In this document: piece after piece, positions 35,140-44,174 of the stretch | Layout: every line of letters starts with the position of its first letter | How positions within the stretch are numbered: position 1 is the stretch's first letter | Origin: Bog-473 sp963719485 | Lineage (GTDB): Bacteria; Actinomycetota; Acidimicrobiia; Acidimicrobiales; RAAP-2 | Length of the DNA: 64,000 bases | Reading direction: 5' to 3' | NCBI GenBank assembly: GCA_963719485.1 | Contig: OY970387.1 | Location: 3,348,001 to 3,412,000, forward strand | Notes under the pieces: model-generated | The model's input: only the letters and a program-made list of their open reading frames with translations | Told to the model about the DNA's origin: nothing | The model's database searches: none | Position numbers and translations under genes: made by a program

Positions 35140-37458
35140 GTGGCACGAGTGGAGTTCCAGGGGAAGATCGGCAACGACTGGCGCGACTCGACGCCGTGGT
35201 GGCCGCCCGAGCCCGAGCCGCCCGACGGCGCGCCGAACGTGGTGCTGATCGTGCTCGACGACGTCGGCTACGCGCAGCTCGGCTGCTACGGCTCCGACAT
35301 CGCGACGCCGAACATCGACCGCCTCGCCGCCGAGCGGCGTCCGGCTCGCCAACTTCCACACCACCGCGCTGTGCTCGCCGACCCGCGCCTGCCTGCTCAC
35401 CGGGCGCAACCACCACTCGCAACGGCATGGGCCGCGTCGCCGACCTCGCCATCGGGCTTCCCCGGCTACTGGGGCGCGATCCCGCCGCGAGAACGGCTTC
35501 CTCTCCGAGATCCTGCGCGCGCACGGCTACGCGACCGTACGCGGTCGGCAAGTGGCACCTCACGCCCGAGGACGAGACGCACATGGCCGCCGACCGCGAG
35601 CAGCTGGCCGCTCGGCCGCGGCTTCGACCGCTGGTACGGCTTCCACGGCGGCGAGACGCACCAGTTCGTGCCCGACGCTGTACCACGACAACCACGCGGT
35701 GCAGCCGCCGCGCACGCTCGACGAGGGCTACCACCTCAGCGAGGACCTGGCCGACCGCGCCATCGAGTACCTCGGCGACCTGCGCGCCGTCGACGCCGAG
35801 CAGCCGTTCTTCCTCTACTTCGCCACCGGCGCGTGCCACTCGCCGCACCACGCGCCGCCGGAGTGGATCGAGCGCTACCGCGGGCCAGTTCGACGACGGG
35901 CTGGGACGCGCTGGCGCGACGCGACCTTCGCCCGCCAGCTCGAGCTCGGGCATCGCTGCCCGCCGGGCACCGAGCTGTCGCCCCGCCCGCCCTGGGTGCC
36001 GGCGTGGGACGAGCCTCGACGCCGAGGACCAGGAGGTCGCGGCGCGCTTCATGGAGTGCTTCGCCGCGCTTCCTCTCGCACACCGACGAGCAGATCGGCC
36101 GGGTGCTCGACTTCCTCGAGGAGATCGGCGACGCCGACAACACCATCGTGATCCTGGTGTCCGACAACGGCGCGAGCTCGGAGGGCGGCCGGACGGGCTC
36201 GATCAACGACGTCCGCGTTGTGAACGGCGACGCGGCGCGGGCGTCGACGAGCTGCGCGCGGCGCATCGACGAGATCGGCGGACCGACCGCGCCACAACAA
36301 CTACCCGTGGGGCTGGACGATGGCGGCAACACGCCGTTCAGGCGCTGGAAGCGCGAGGTGCACGAGGGCGGCGTCGCCGACCCGTGCATCGTGCGACTGG
36401 CCCGCGCGGCTCGCCGCCGCGCGGTCGAGCTCCGGCACCAGTTCGCGCACGCGATCGACGTGCTGCCGACGGTGCTCGAGCTGGTCGGCATCGACGCGCC
36501 CGGACGAGCATCGACGGCGTCGAGCAGTCGCCCGATCGACGGCACGAGCTTCGCCTACCTGCTCGCGACGACGCCGACGCGCGCCGAGCGCCACACGCAC
36601 GCAGTACTTCGAGATGCTCGGCAGCCGCGGCGATCTACCACGACGGCTGGAAGGCGGTGACGTTCAAGCCGCTCGGCCCGATGTACGACGACGGGCTCGA
36701 TCCCGACGCGCCGTTCGACGACGACGTGTGGGAGCTGTACCACGTCGCCGAGGACGTCTCGGAGGCGCACGACCTCGCCGCCGAGACCCCGAGAAGCTGG
36801 CCGAACTGGTCGACGCTGTGGTGGGAGGAGGCCGCGCGCAACGACGTGCTGCCGCTCGACAACCGGGTCCTCGACACATGGTGCACAAGCACGACCGCCT
36901 CCGGGCCCAGGACACGTACCGCTACTTCCAGGTGGCGCGCCGGTGCCCGAGAGGGTCGCCGTCGACGTCCGCAACCGCTCGCACGCCATTGCGCTGGTCG
37001 TCGACGTGCCCGCCGGGGTGGCGCCCGACGGCATCCTGCTCGCCCTCGGCTGCGTGCTCGGGGGCTGGTCGCTGCAGGTCTACGAGGGACGGCTGCGCTA
37101 CGTCCACAATCTGTACGGCCAGCGGCTCTACGAGGTGACCGCCGACCGCGGGCTCGATGCGGGACGCCACGAGCTCGAGTTCCGCTTCGAGTGGGACGCG
37201 CTGCTCGGCGGCACCGCCACGCTCCTCCAGGACGGTGAGGCCGTGGGGACGGGCACCATCGAGCGCTTCACGCCCGTCGCTTTCAACGACGTGATGATCG
37301 GGCTGACCTGTGGCTACGAGTGGGGTCCGTCGGTCGGCGGCGACTACGACGCACCCTTCGCGTTCAACGGCACGATCGTCCGGGCCGAGGTGTCGGCCAC
37401 CGGGCCGGTAGTCCGTGATCCCGTCGCGGAGGTGGCGGCGATCCTGGCCACGCAGTGA
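35140..37458 (+). pseudogene. arylsulfatase-family protein, frame-shifted about twenty times
   Basis: A complete type I sulfatase of about 770 codons can be read by hopping between frames: NVVLIVLDDVGYAQLGCYG (metal Asp pair), LCSPTRACLLTGRNHHSNG with the formylglycine-precursor Cys at 35372-35374, YAVGKWHLTPEDETHM, FDRWYGFHGGETHQF, FLSHTDEQIGRVLDF, LVSDNGASSEGG, and an intact C-terminal beta domain from about 36943. Most shifts are single extra G or C bases. No stop interrupts the correct frame. A maturation enzyme for the Cys is not in the window. GGAGG precedes GTG 35140. Confidence 0.75.
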
Positions 37459-37474
37459 GGGGAGCCGGGGACCC

Positions 37475-39504
37475 TCAGCTGATGGACGAACCGACGAAGT
37501 CGCAGCTCGACAGCGTCGCCCCGCATGTTCCCTGCCCGAACCCGTTGGCCTGAGGGTACACAGTGGCCGGAGCCGCGGTGCCGTTGGTGAACAGCGAGAC
37601 CGCCCCAACAGGCTCGTTGTTGGTGCCGATTGCACTCGATCCGACCAGAATGCAAGAGCTCATCGAGGTGCACGCAACTCCGTACAGGTAGCTGGTGTTC
37701 GAGACCACCTGGGCCATGGGGCCGTTCGTGGAGTCCACATCGGTGAGCTGACCGTTGACGAGTGTGACGACGGCACCCTGCTGTGTGTTGGCCGTCTCTC
37801 CGACGGCGACGCAGTTCCCCACGCTCGGGCAGTCGATCCCATTGAGGTACCAGAGGTTGGCGAAGTTGTTGTCCGGACTGCTCGCATTCTGATCGGGGAT
37901 CGGATTTTGCGGAACGCCGTTGACGATCGGCACGATCGCTGCTTGAAAGTTGTTGATGCCCGCCGCGTAGCACTGAGTGGCTGTCGGACACGAGATTGCA
38001 TTCAACCATGGCGCCCCATGCTCTGGAGCCTCTAAAGGCTGTCCCGGCACGCCGTTGGTGATGGTGACGACTGCGTCGGCGGCGTCGCTCGTGTCGTAGC
38101 CCACCGCGTAGCACGTGCTCGTGGTTGGGCAGGCGACACCGTAGAAGGCGTACATGTCCGGGACCTGGGTGACATTGGTGGGAATCCCGTTGACCACGGT
38201 CACCACCACGGCGGCGTCGTCGTTCAGGGTTCCAAGGCCGACGGCATAACAGGTCGAGGTGCTGACACAGGAGATCGACATCAGGTTCGTAGTGCCCGGC
38301 ACCGCGATTGCCCCCCGCGCGGGGTGGCGACGACCCCTTGCCCGAGGTCGTTCCCACCGGCCTCGATGGTCTGGCCGTTCGGGAAACGGTAGATGCCGTT
38401 GAAGGACTCGGACGATCCCGGAAGGGTGGTCACCTGGAGCTGCGCGTTCGAGCCGGACTGGAAAATCGCACCGTCGAACGTGGGCGAGGGCGGAGGAAAT
38501 CCCTCCGGCCGACCGGAGACCAAGGTGTTGCCCAGGCTGCCGTTGGCGGGGTCGGCCGAGTCGCCGAGGAGCGGCAACCCGTAGGCCTGCTCGACCGAGC
38601 GGAGCAGTCCGGCGGTGTTGTGCGGCAGTGATACCACGCCCATCCCCCGAGTGTGAGCGGAGATCACGATGCTGGGGATCAGGCCCCCCGGACCATTGGG
38701 GTTGTTGACATCTTCGGGCGAGGTGAGACCCTGGCCGTCCTGGTAGCCGGTGTCGTAGCTGATAATCACCTGGCCACCCTGCTTGTACCAGGTGCTGTCG
38801 AGGATCTGGGGCACCACCGCGTTCAGCCAGGTATCACCCGAGTACATCGTGCCGTTGTCCCCACCGTCGTTGTCCAGGTCAGGGACGACCCAGTTGAAGT
38901 CGGACGCTTTCGGCGAGTTCAGGTCGGAAATCAGGGAGTCGAAGTTCGAGAGGTGCGGGCACTGCTGCTCGAAATCCGCCATGTACGCAAAGGCGTTGTG
39001 CTCGACGTCGTAGTTCCCGTTGAAGAAGTCGCTTGGATTGTTGTCGCATCCGGTGGGGTCATCCTGGAAGTACGCGTGCCACGAGATTCCCGCCTTCTCC
39101 ATCTCGTCGGTGAGCGTATTGGGAGTGAGGTCGGTGCAACCGGCATCGCCGGGGTCACAGTCACTGCTGATGCCATTGGTGGAGCCGGTGAGGAACTCCA
39201 TGTAGTTCGGCAGGCTCGGGTAGGTCCATCCGAAGGCCTGGGTGAAAACGGCGTACTCGTGCGCGAGTTCGTTCCAGTACGGCATGGACGAGGCACCGGC
39301 CGTCTGGGAATAGTCAGTGTTCTCCATATTGATGTACATGATGTGCGGGGTGCGCGCGCCATGCGCTGACGGAGCCGGAGCAACTGCGGGTGTGACGACG
39401 GCGGAAACCGGTAGGGCGAAGGCGACCGACGCCGCTGCAACGACGGCGCCGATCGTCGTCGATCCCAACAACCTCCGGACGTGGCGACCGCGCAAAGACC
39501 TCAT
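37475..39504 (-). pseudogene. secreted phosphoesterase fused to C-terminal beta-repeat domain, split at a G6 tract
   Basis: The first part (39504 to about 38311) has a signal peptide (cleavage near VSA), then the phosphoesterase/acid-phosphatase pattern HIMYINMENTDYSQT, YPSLPNYMEFLTGSTNG and VISYDTGY. The second part holds about five repeats of some 50 residues with a G-[VI]-[SAD]-C-x5-C-[YV]-A-[VA]-G core, likely a propeller. Both are in frame if the G run at 38311-38316 had one more base; as given, the phosphoesterase ends nine codons later. 2030 bases is one short of a multiple of three. AAAGG precedes ATG 39504. Confidence 0.75.
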
Positions 39505-39799
39505 CCCAACCTTTCCACTGCACGTGAACGGACAACGGTCACGATGCCGGGATCACATGACAGCAATGCGAACACGATGAGGACGATGCGTTACGGAAGA
39601 TGATTTCTTCGGGCTCGCGGCTCGTGCGACTCAGTCGCCCGCGACACCTGCCTCACTTCGATCAACTGGCCCGGCGAACCTCACGGAGTTGTTTCACTCG
39701 CGCGGCAGCGCTGTCCTGAGACCCATCCCCGGGCGCCCCGAGTCCTTTTCTTCTCGGCCACGGTGAACCTCGTTCACCCGGCAACCACAATTGGCCGAC
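39505..39799. other. intergenic region upstream of the phosphoesterase gene
   Basis: About 295 bases separate the phosphoesterase start from the stop of the DsbA-like gene. Promoter elements for the phosphoesterase must lie here, but none is clear. A 5-bp inverted repeat (GAAGA/TCTTC near 39597) is the only small structure seen. No gene is supported. Confidence 0.4.
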
Positions 39800-40417
39800 T
39801 CAGCCGAAGCTGGGGCGCCGGTCCCGGGTCCGCTTCAGCTCGAAGAAGCCGTCCGTCCCCGTGACCAGCAGGACGCCGTCCCACAGCCGTCCCGCCGCCT
39901 CGCCCTTGGGCGCGGGCGTGACCACCGGGCCGAAGATGGCGCTCCCGTTGTAGTGGATCACCGGTGTGCCCACCTGGTCGCCCACGGGGTCCATGCCGGC
40001 GCGGTGCGAGGCCTCGAGCAGGTCGTCGAACTCCTCGGAGGTGGCCGCCCCGGCCAGCGAGGCCGGGAGGCCCAGCTCGGCGAGCGCCTCCTCGATCACG
40101 ACCTCGGCCTCACCCTCGGCCCGCCCGCGTTGCTCGAGGTGGAAGCGGTTGCCGATGGCCGTGTAGAGCGGGAGGAGGATGTCGCGGCCCTTCATCTGCT
40201 CCGCCGCGATGCAGACGCGCACCGGGCCCTTGGCCCGGGCCATGCGCGCCTTGTACTCGTCGGAGAGCTCGGACCGCCCGGCGTTGAGGATGGCCAGCGA
40301 CATCACGTGCCACTCGGTGTGGATGTCGCGCACCTGCTCGACCTCGAGCATCCAGCGCGAGGTGATCCAGGCCCAGGGGCACAGGGGGTCGAACCAGAAG
40401 TCAGCCGTGTCGGTCAT
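39800..40417 (-). CDS. DsbA-family (Rv2466c-like) thioredoxin-fold protein
   Basis: The 205-residue cytoplasmic protein starts ADFWFDPLCPWAWITSRWML. The CPWA sequence keeps the N-terminal Cys of the CxxC active site while the second position is Ala, so it would act by a monothiol mechanism. The segment QVGTPVIHYNGSAIFGPVVT with the cis-Pro (GTPV) and the end LLVTGTDGFFELKRT match mycothiol-dependent nitroreductase-like proteins of the DsbA family. Its ATG overlaps the stop of the upstream SDR gene by 4 bases. It is last in a six-gene unit. Confidence 0.85.
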   Translation of the reverse strand: MTDTADFWFDPLCPWAWITSRWMLEVEQVRDIHTEWHVMSLAILNAGRSELSDEYKARMARAKGPVRVCIAAEQMKGRDILLPLYTAIGNRFHLEQRGRAEGEAEVVIEEALAELGLPASLAGAATSEEFDDLLEASHRAGMDPVGDQVGTPVIHYNGSAIFGPVVTPAPKGEAAGRLWDGVLLVTGTDGFFELKRTRDRRPSFG

Positions 40418-41196
40418 GGGATGCCTCCGTCGACGCGCAGGATGGCGCCCGTCGTGTACGACGAGGCGTCGGTGGCGAAGTACAGCGCGGCACCGACGAT
40501 CTCGTCGGGCTCGCCGGCCCGCCGCAGCGCGTGGTGCGGCATGCCGCCCTCGAGTGTTTTGGGGTCCCAGGCCTTCGAGATGTCGGTGAGGAACGGGCCC
40601 GCCATGATGCAGTTGACCCGCACCGTCGGCCCGAACGCCTTGGCGAAGCCCTCGGTCAGCGTGTTCAGCCCCGCCTTGGCCGCGTCGTAGGGCAGCATGC
40701 CCGGGGCCGGGCGGACGGAACCGGTGCTCGAGACGTTGATGATGGACCCACCATACGGGCCCTCCGCCATCCTCGTGCCGACGAGCGCGGTGAGCCGGAA
40801 CGGCCCTTTCAGGTTCACCCCGAGCACCTTGTCCCACAGCTCCTCGCTCACGGCGGTGAGGTCGGGGTACAGCGGCGACATGCCGGCGTTGTTGACCAGC
40901 ACGTCGACGCGGCCGAACGCGGCGTAGGCCTGCTCGACGAGGTCGTCCAGCTCGCCCCAGTGCCCGACGTGGCAGGCCACCGGGAGGGCCCGGCGACCCT
41001 TGGCCTCGACCTCGGCGGCCACAGCGCGGCACGACTCGATCTTGCGGCTGGCCACGATCACGTCGGCCCCGGCATCGGCGAAGGCCAGCACCATCGATCG
41101 CCCCAGGCCCCGGCTGCCGCCGGTGACCAGCGCGACCTTGCCGGCCAGCGGGCCGTCGGCCCCGTCAGCCGCTCCGTCGTTCGGCAGCTCGGTCAC
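40414..41196 (-). CDS. short-chain dehydrogenase/reductase
   Basis: The 260-residue SDR has cofactor loop VALVTGGSRGLGRSM, VLVNNAGMSP, catalytic Ser in NVSSTGS and YDAAK (Tyr-x3-Lys), and it ends in the classic LRVDGGIP. The acidic residue after strand 2 is replaced by Ser-Arg-Lys (IVASRKIE), which favours NADP(H). It overlaps both neighbours by 4 bases. Substrate is unknown; the neighbours (M20 peptidase, nitroreductase) do not define a pathway. Confidence 0.88.
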   Translation of the reverse strand: MTELPNDGAADGADGPLAGKVALVTGGSRGLGRSMVLAFADAGADVIVASRKIESCRAVAAEVEAKGRRALPVACHVGHWGELDDLVEQAYAAFGRVDVLVNNAGMSPLYPDLTAVSEELWDKVLGVNLKGPFRLTALVGTRMAEGPYGGSIINVSSTGSVRPAPGMLPYDAAKAGLNTLTEGFAKAFGPTVRVNCIMAGPFLTDISKAWDPKTLEGGMPHHALRRAGEPDEIVGAALYFATDASSYTTGAILRVDGGIP

Positions 41197-42539
41197 TTCA
41201 CCAGCTCCGCCACGGCGTGGGTGACCGCCTTGGCCATCGGGATGTTGAGCGACTCGTTCGGGCCGTGGGCGTTGGAGTGCGGCCCGAGGACGCCGGTGGC
41301 CACGAACTGCGTGCCGGGGAACCCCTTCTGGAGGTCGGCCAGGAACGGGATGGAGCCGCCCTCACCCACCAGGCCGTGCTCGTGCCCGAAGCGCTCCTTG
41401 GAGACCGCGGCCAGCGTGGCGGCCACGCCCGGATCGAGCGGCGGGGCGATCCACCCCTGGGCGGCGCCTTCCAGATCGATGGTGATGTGCGCGCCCTCGT
41501 CGGTGCGGATGGCCGAGATCAGGGCATCGGTCGCCACCTGCGCGTCGACGTCCGGCGGCAGCCGCAGCGACAGCTTCAGCGTCGTAAACGGGCGCAGCAC
41601 GTTGCCGCCGTCGCGCGGCTTGGGCAGCCCGTCGGCGCCGGTGACCTCGAGGGCGGCGCCCCACGTGCGCGCCACGAGGCGGTCCACCGGGTCCGGCGTG
41701 AGCAGGTGCAGGCCGTCCACGGTGGGCGCGGCGCTGTCGGGGAACTCGGCCGCCACCGACACGAGGTTGTCCCGGAGCGCCTCGGGGATCCCCGCCCCCA
41801 GGAGCTCGGGCAGGAGGATGCGGCCGGTCGTCTCGTCCTCGATCCCCGAGAGGATGCGGCGCAGGATGCGGAACGACGACGGCACGACGCCGCCGCCCTG
41901 CCCGCTGTGGATGCCCTCGGTGAGGACGTCCGCCCGCACGGTGGCGACGAGGTTGCCCCGCAGCGACGTCGTCAGCCAGAGGCGGTCGTAGCTCAGCCCG
42001 CCCGAGTCGAGGCAGATGACCAGACGGGGCGTCCCGATGCGCTCCTTGAGATTGTCGAGGTGCGCCGCCAGGTCGGGGCTGCCGCTCTCCTCGCTCGCCT
42101 CGATGAGGATGAGGACGCGGCCGCGGCCGCCGCCCGCCGCCAACAGACCCGTGACGGCGGCGAACGTCGCGTAGCCGTCGTCCGCCGTCCCCCGGCCGTA
42201 GAGGAGGTCGCCCTCGCGCACGGGCTCGTAGGGCCCGAGCCCGCTGCGCCATTCACCCAGGGGCGGCTGCTTGTCCATGTGGCCGTACATGACGACGGGA
42301 TCGCCCGCGCCGCCGTTGTCGATCAACAGGACCGGGGTGCGCCCCGGGAGCTGAATGACCTCGACCCCCAGCGCGGCGTCCTGGTCGCGCACCCAGTCCG
42401 CCAGGAGCTCGACCGCCTCGCCGATGGCGCCCCGCTCCGCCCAGTCGGGGTCGAAGGCGGGGGAGAGGCAGGGGATGCGCGTGTACTCGCTGAGGGCGGG
42501 GAGGATCGTGTCCTCCCAGGCCGCATCGACGTCGGTCAT
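41193..42539 (-). CDS. M20-family metallopeptidase (dipeptidase-like)
   Basis: The 448-residue enzyme has the metal ligands of clan MH: VMYGHMDKQP (His), YGRGTADDGYA (Asp), the catalytic EASEESGSPD (Glu-Glu), LVICLDSGGL (Asp) and the C-terminal HSNAHGPNE (His). The lid dimerisation domain lies between. It cleaves di- or tripeptides or acylated amino acids in the cytoplasm with two zinc or manganese ions. It starts at ATG 42539, 7 bases after the SRPBCC gene stop, so expression is linked. Confidence 0.88.
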   Translation of the reverse strand: MTDVDAAWEDTILPALSEYTRIPCLSPAFDPDWAERGAIGEAVELLADWVRDQDAALGVEVIQLPGRTPVLLIDNGGAGDPVVMYGHMDKQPPLGEWRSGLGPYEPVREGDLLYGRGTADDGYATFAAVTGLLAAGGGRGRVLILIEASEESGSPDLAAHLDNLKERIGTPRLVICLDSGGLSYDRLWLTTSLRGNLVATVRADVLTEGIHSGQGGGVVPSSFRILRRILSGIEDETTGRILLPELLGAGIPEALRDNLVSVAAEFPDSAAPTVDGLHLLTPDPVDRLVARTWGAALEVTGADGLPKPRDGGNVLRPFTTLKLSLRLPPDVDAQVATDALISAIRTDEGAHITIDLEGAAQGWIAPPLDPGVAATLAAVSKERFGHEHGLVGEGGSIPFLADLQKGFPGTQFVATGVLGPHSNAHGPNESLNIPMAKAVTHAVAELVK

Positions 42540-42546
42540 GCGGTCG

Positions 42547-43020
42547 TCACGCCTCGGCGATCTCGGCCAGGCGGTCCAGGGTCTTGGACATGGCGGCGGC
42601 CGTACTCTGGCCGACTTTGTGGTGCTTCAGGAGGAACGCCTGCTTGTCCCCGGAGATGTCCCAGGTCTCGGTGACCTTCGTTCCACGGTCGACCGGCTCG
42701 AACTCGTAGCGCCAGATGCGCCCGCCGAGGAAGCGGCCGAGGGGCCCGCCCTGCACCGTCCGCCAGGCGATGCGGCGGTCCTGCTCGAACTCGACCACCG
42801 TGTTGGACATGGAGTACGGCACGCCCATCTTCATCGACATGCCGAAGGTCGAGCCCATCGTCAACTGGTGGGGCGCGCCGTCCTTGGCCTTGACCAGCTG
42901 GCCCGAGCCGTCGATCTCGGGATGTCGGGTGGCGTCGGCGACCACGGCGAAGAGGGAGGCCGCGGGCGCGTTGATGACGCGGTCCACGCTGACCACCGTG
43001 TTCGCCGCGCTCTCTGCCAT
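42547..43020 (-). CDS. SRPBCC (START/Bet v1-like) family protein
   Basis: The 157-residue protein starts VSVDRVINAPAASLFAVVAD, then RHPEIDGSGQL, YSMSNTVVEFEQDRRIAWR and WRYEFEPVDRGTKVTETWD, a full polyketide-cyclase/SRPBCC pattern. These proteins hold hydrophobic ligands in a deep cavity and act as cyclases, carriers or sensors. GAGGAGG 8 bases before the ATG fixes the start. It is third in the unit that starts at 44135. Confidence 0.85.
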   Translation of the reverse strand: MAESAANTVVSVDRVINAPAASLFAVVADATRHPEIDGSGQLVKAKDGAPHQLTMGSTFGMSMKMGVPYSMSNTVVEFEQDRRIAWRTVQGGPLGRFLGGRIWRYEFEPVDRGTKVTETWDISGDKQAFLLKHHKVGQSTAAAMSKTLDRLAEIAEA

Positions 43021-43057
43021 GGTGTGACCTCCTCTTCGTCGAGCTCAGCTGTGGAGA

Positions 43058-43414
43058 CTAGATGGCGTGCGTCACCAGATCGCCCAGCTGCACCCACTCG
43101 AGGCTGGCGGCATGGGTCGAGGCCAGGACGACCGGCGGCGCCATTCCCGCCTCGAAGGCCTCCTGCCAGCGGGCCGCGCACAGGCACCACTGGTCACCCG
43201 GCTGCAGCCCGTCGAAGCCGAACTCGGGGTGCGGCGTCGACAGGTCGTTGCCCACCGACGCCGAGAACGCCAGGAACTCGGCGGTGACCCGGGTGCAGAC
43301 GGTGTGGACGCCGACGTCCTCGGCGCCCGTGTTGCAGCAGCCGTCCCGGTAGAAGCCGGTCAGCGGGTCGAAGTTGCAGGGCTCGAGGGTCTCGCCGAGG
43401 ACGTTCTGCGCCAT
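43058..43414 (-). CDS. DUF2237 family protein
   Basis: The 118-residue protein is nearly textbook DUF2237: AQNVLGETLEPCNFDPLTGF, RDGCCNTGAEDVGVHTVC, FLAFSASVGNDLSTPHPEF, GDQWCLCAARW. The five conserved cysteines suggest metal binding. Function unknown. ATG 43414 begins exactly at the conserved start, and the GTG 15 bases upstream is an alternative. It lies 28 bases after the nitroreductase stop in the same unit. Confidence 0.88.
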   Translation of the reverse strand: MAQNVLGETLEPCNFDPLTGFYRDGCCNTGAEDVGVHTVCTRVTAEFLAFSASVGNDLSTPHPEFGFDGLQPGDQWCLCAARWQEAFEAGMAPPVVLASTHAASLEWVQLGDLVTHAI

Positions 43415-43442
43415 GGCCCATTTGAGCACGTGTCGCCCGCTT

Positions 43443-44135
43443 CTAGCTCAACGGGTCGCCCTCGTAGCGGTCGACCCAGGCGAAGGTGCTGACCGCGGCA
43501 CGCTTCAGCCGGCGGGGGGCCGCCAGCGGACGTCCGAGGACCACCAGGGACGCCACGGCCACCGTGTCGGGAATCCCGAACAGCGCGCGCACGTCGTCCT
43601 CGCGCCGCACCGGCATGGTCGTCATCACCCCGCCGAGGCCTTCGGTGCGCGCCGCCAGCAGGAGGCTCCACACGAACGGGTAGATCGACGCGCCGCCGGC
43701 CAGGGTGTAGCGGGGCAGGTCGCGATCGACCGCGGCGAGCGCCGTCAGGTCGGCCAGGACGAGGAGGAGGGCGGGAGCGGTATCGAGGGTCTCGGCGAAG
43801 CCGGGTGCCGCCGCGGCGGCGTCGGCGGCGAACTGTGGGGCGTTGGCGATTGCCGCCGCCTCGGCGGCGCGGTCGGTGACCGGCGCCCAAGGCACCAGCC
43901 CGGCGGACCCCATGGCCAGGTACTCGTACCAACCGCTCAGGTAGAGATCGCGCAGCGCCGCGCGGACGGCTGGGTCCTTGACCACGATGACGCGCCAGCC
44001 CTGCCGGTTGCCGCCGCTCGGTGCGAAGCGGGCCGTGTCGAGGAGGCGGGTCAGCACGTCGTCGCCGACCGGCTCCGGGTGGAACTGGCGGGCCGCACCG
44101 GTGCTGCGCAGGGTGTCCACGAGGTCGAGGTCCAC
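43443..44135 (-). CDS. nitroreductase-family oxidoreductase
   Basis: The 230-residue protein begins LVDTLRSTGAARQFHPEPVG, with RFAPSGGNRQGWRVIVVKDP (FMN contact) and EGLGGVMTTMPVRRE. It is in the same superfamily as the gene at 1989 but a different branch. The Arg/Ser of the usual R-S-x-R start is replaced by STGAAR, as in the F420/FMN-type actinobacterial group. GTG 44135 is chosen with TACCGT 8 bases upstream. The frame is open far upstream through the antisense of the next gene. It heads the six-gene unit down to 39800. Confidence 0.83.
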   Translation of the reverse strand: MDLDLVDTLRSTGAARQFHPEPVGDDVLTRLLDTARFAPSGGNRQGWRVIVVKDPAVRAALRDLYLSGWYEYLAMGSAGLVPWAPVTDRAAEAAAIANAPQFAADAAAAAPGFAETLDTAPALLLVLADLTALAAVDRDLPRYTLAGGASIYPFVWSLLLAARTEGLGGVMTTMPVRREDDVRALFGIPDTVAVASLVVLGRPLAAPRRLKRAAVSTFAWVDRYEGDPLS

Positions 44136-44143
44136 GGTTGTCC

Positions 44144-44149
44144 ACGGTA
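44144..44149 (-). promoter_or_regulatory. putative -10 box of a leaderless transcript (nitroreductase unit)
   Basis: TACCGT on the minus strand lies 8 bases before GTG 44135. If used, it drives the six-gene unit 44135-39800. Confidence 0.4.
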
Positions 44150-44174
44150 GCGGCCGGTGGGTAAGGGTGGAGGT

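Noticed and set aside
35140..37458. Programmed frameshifting as explanation of the sulfatase
   Set aside because: About twenty shifts of mixed direction without slippery heptamers or downstream structures cannot be recoding; sequence error or local mutation fits better.
28940..37458. Recent horizontal transfer of a degraded island
   Set aside because: Base composition and start-site style (GTG overlaps, TA-N3-T boxes) match the flanks, and no integrase, transposase or terminal repeats are seen.
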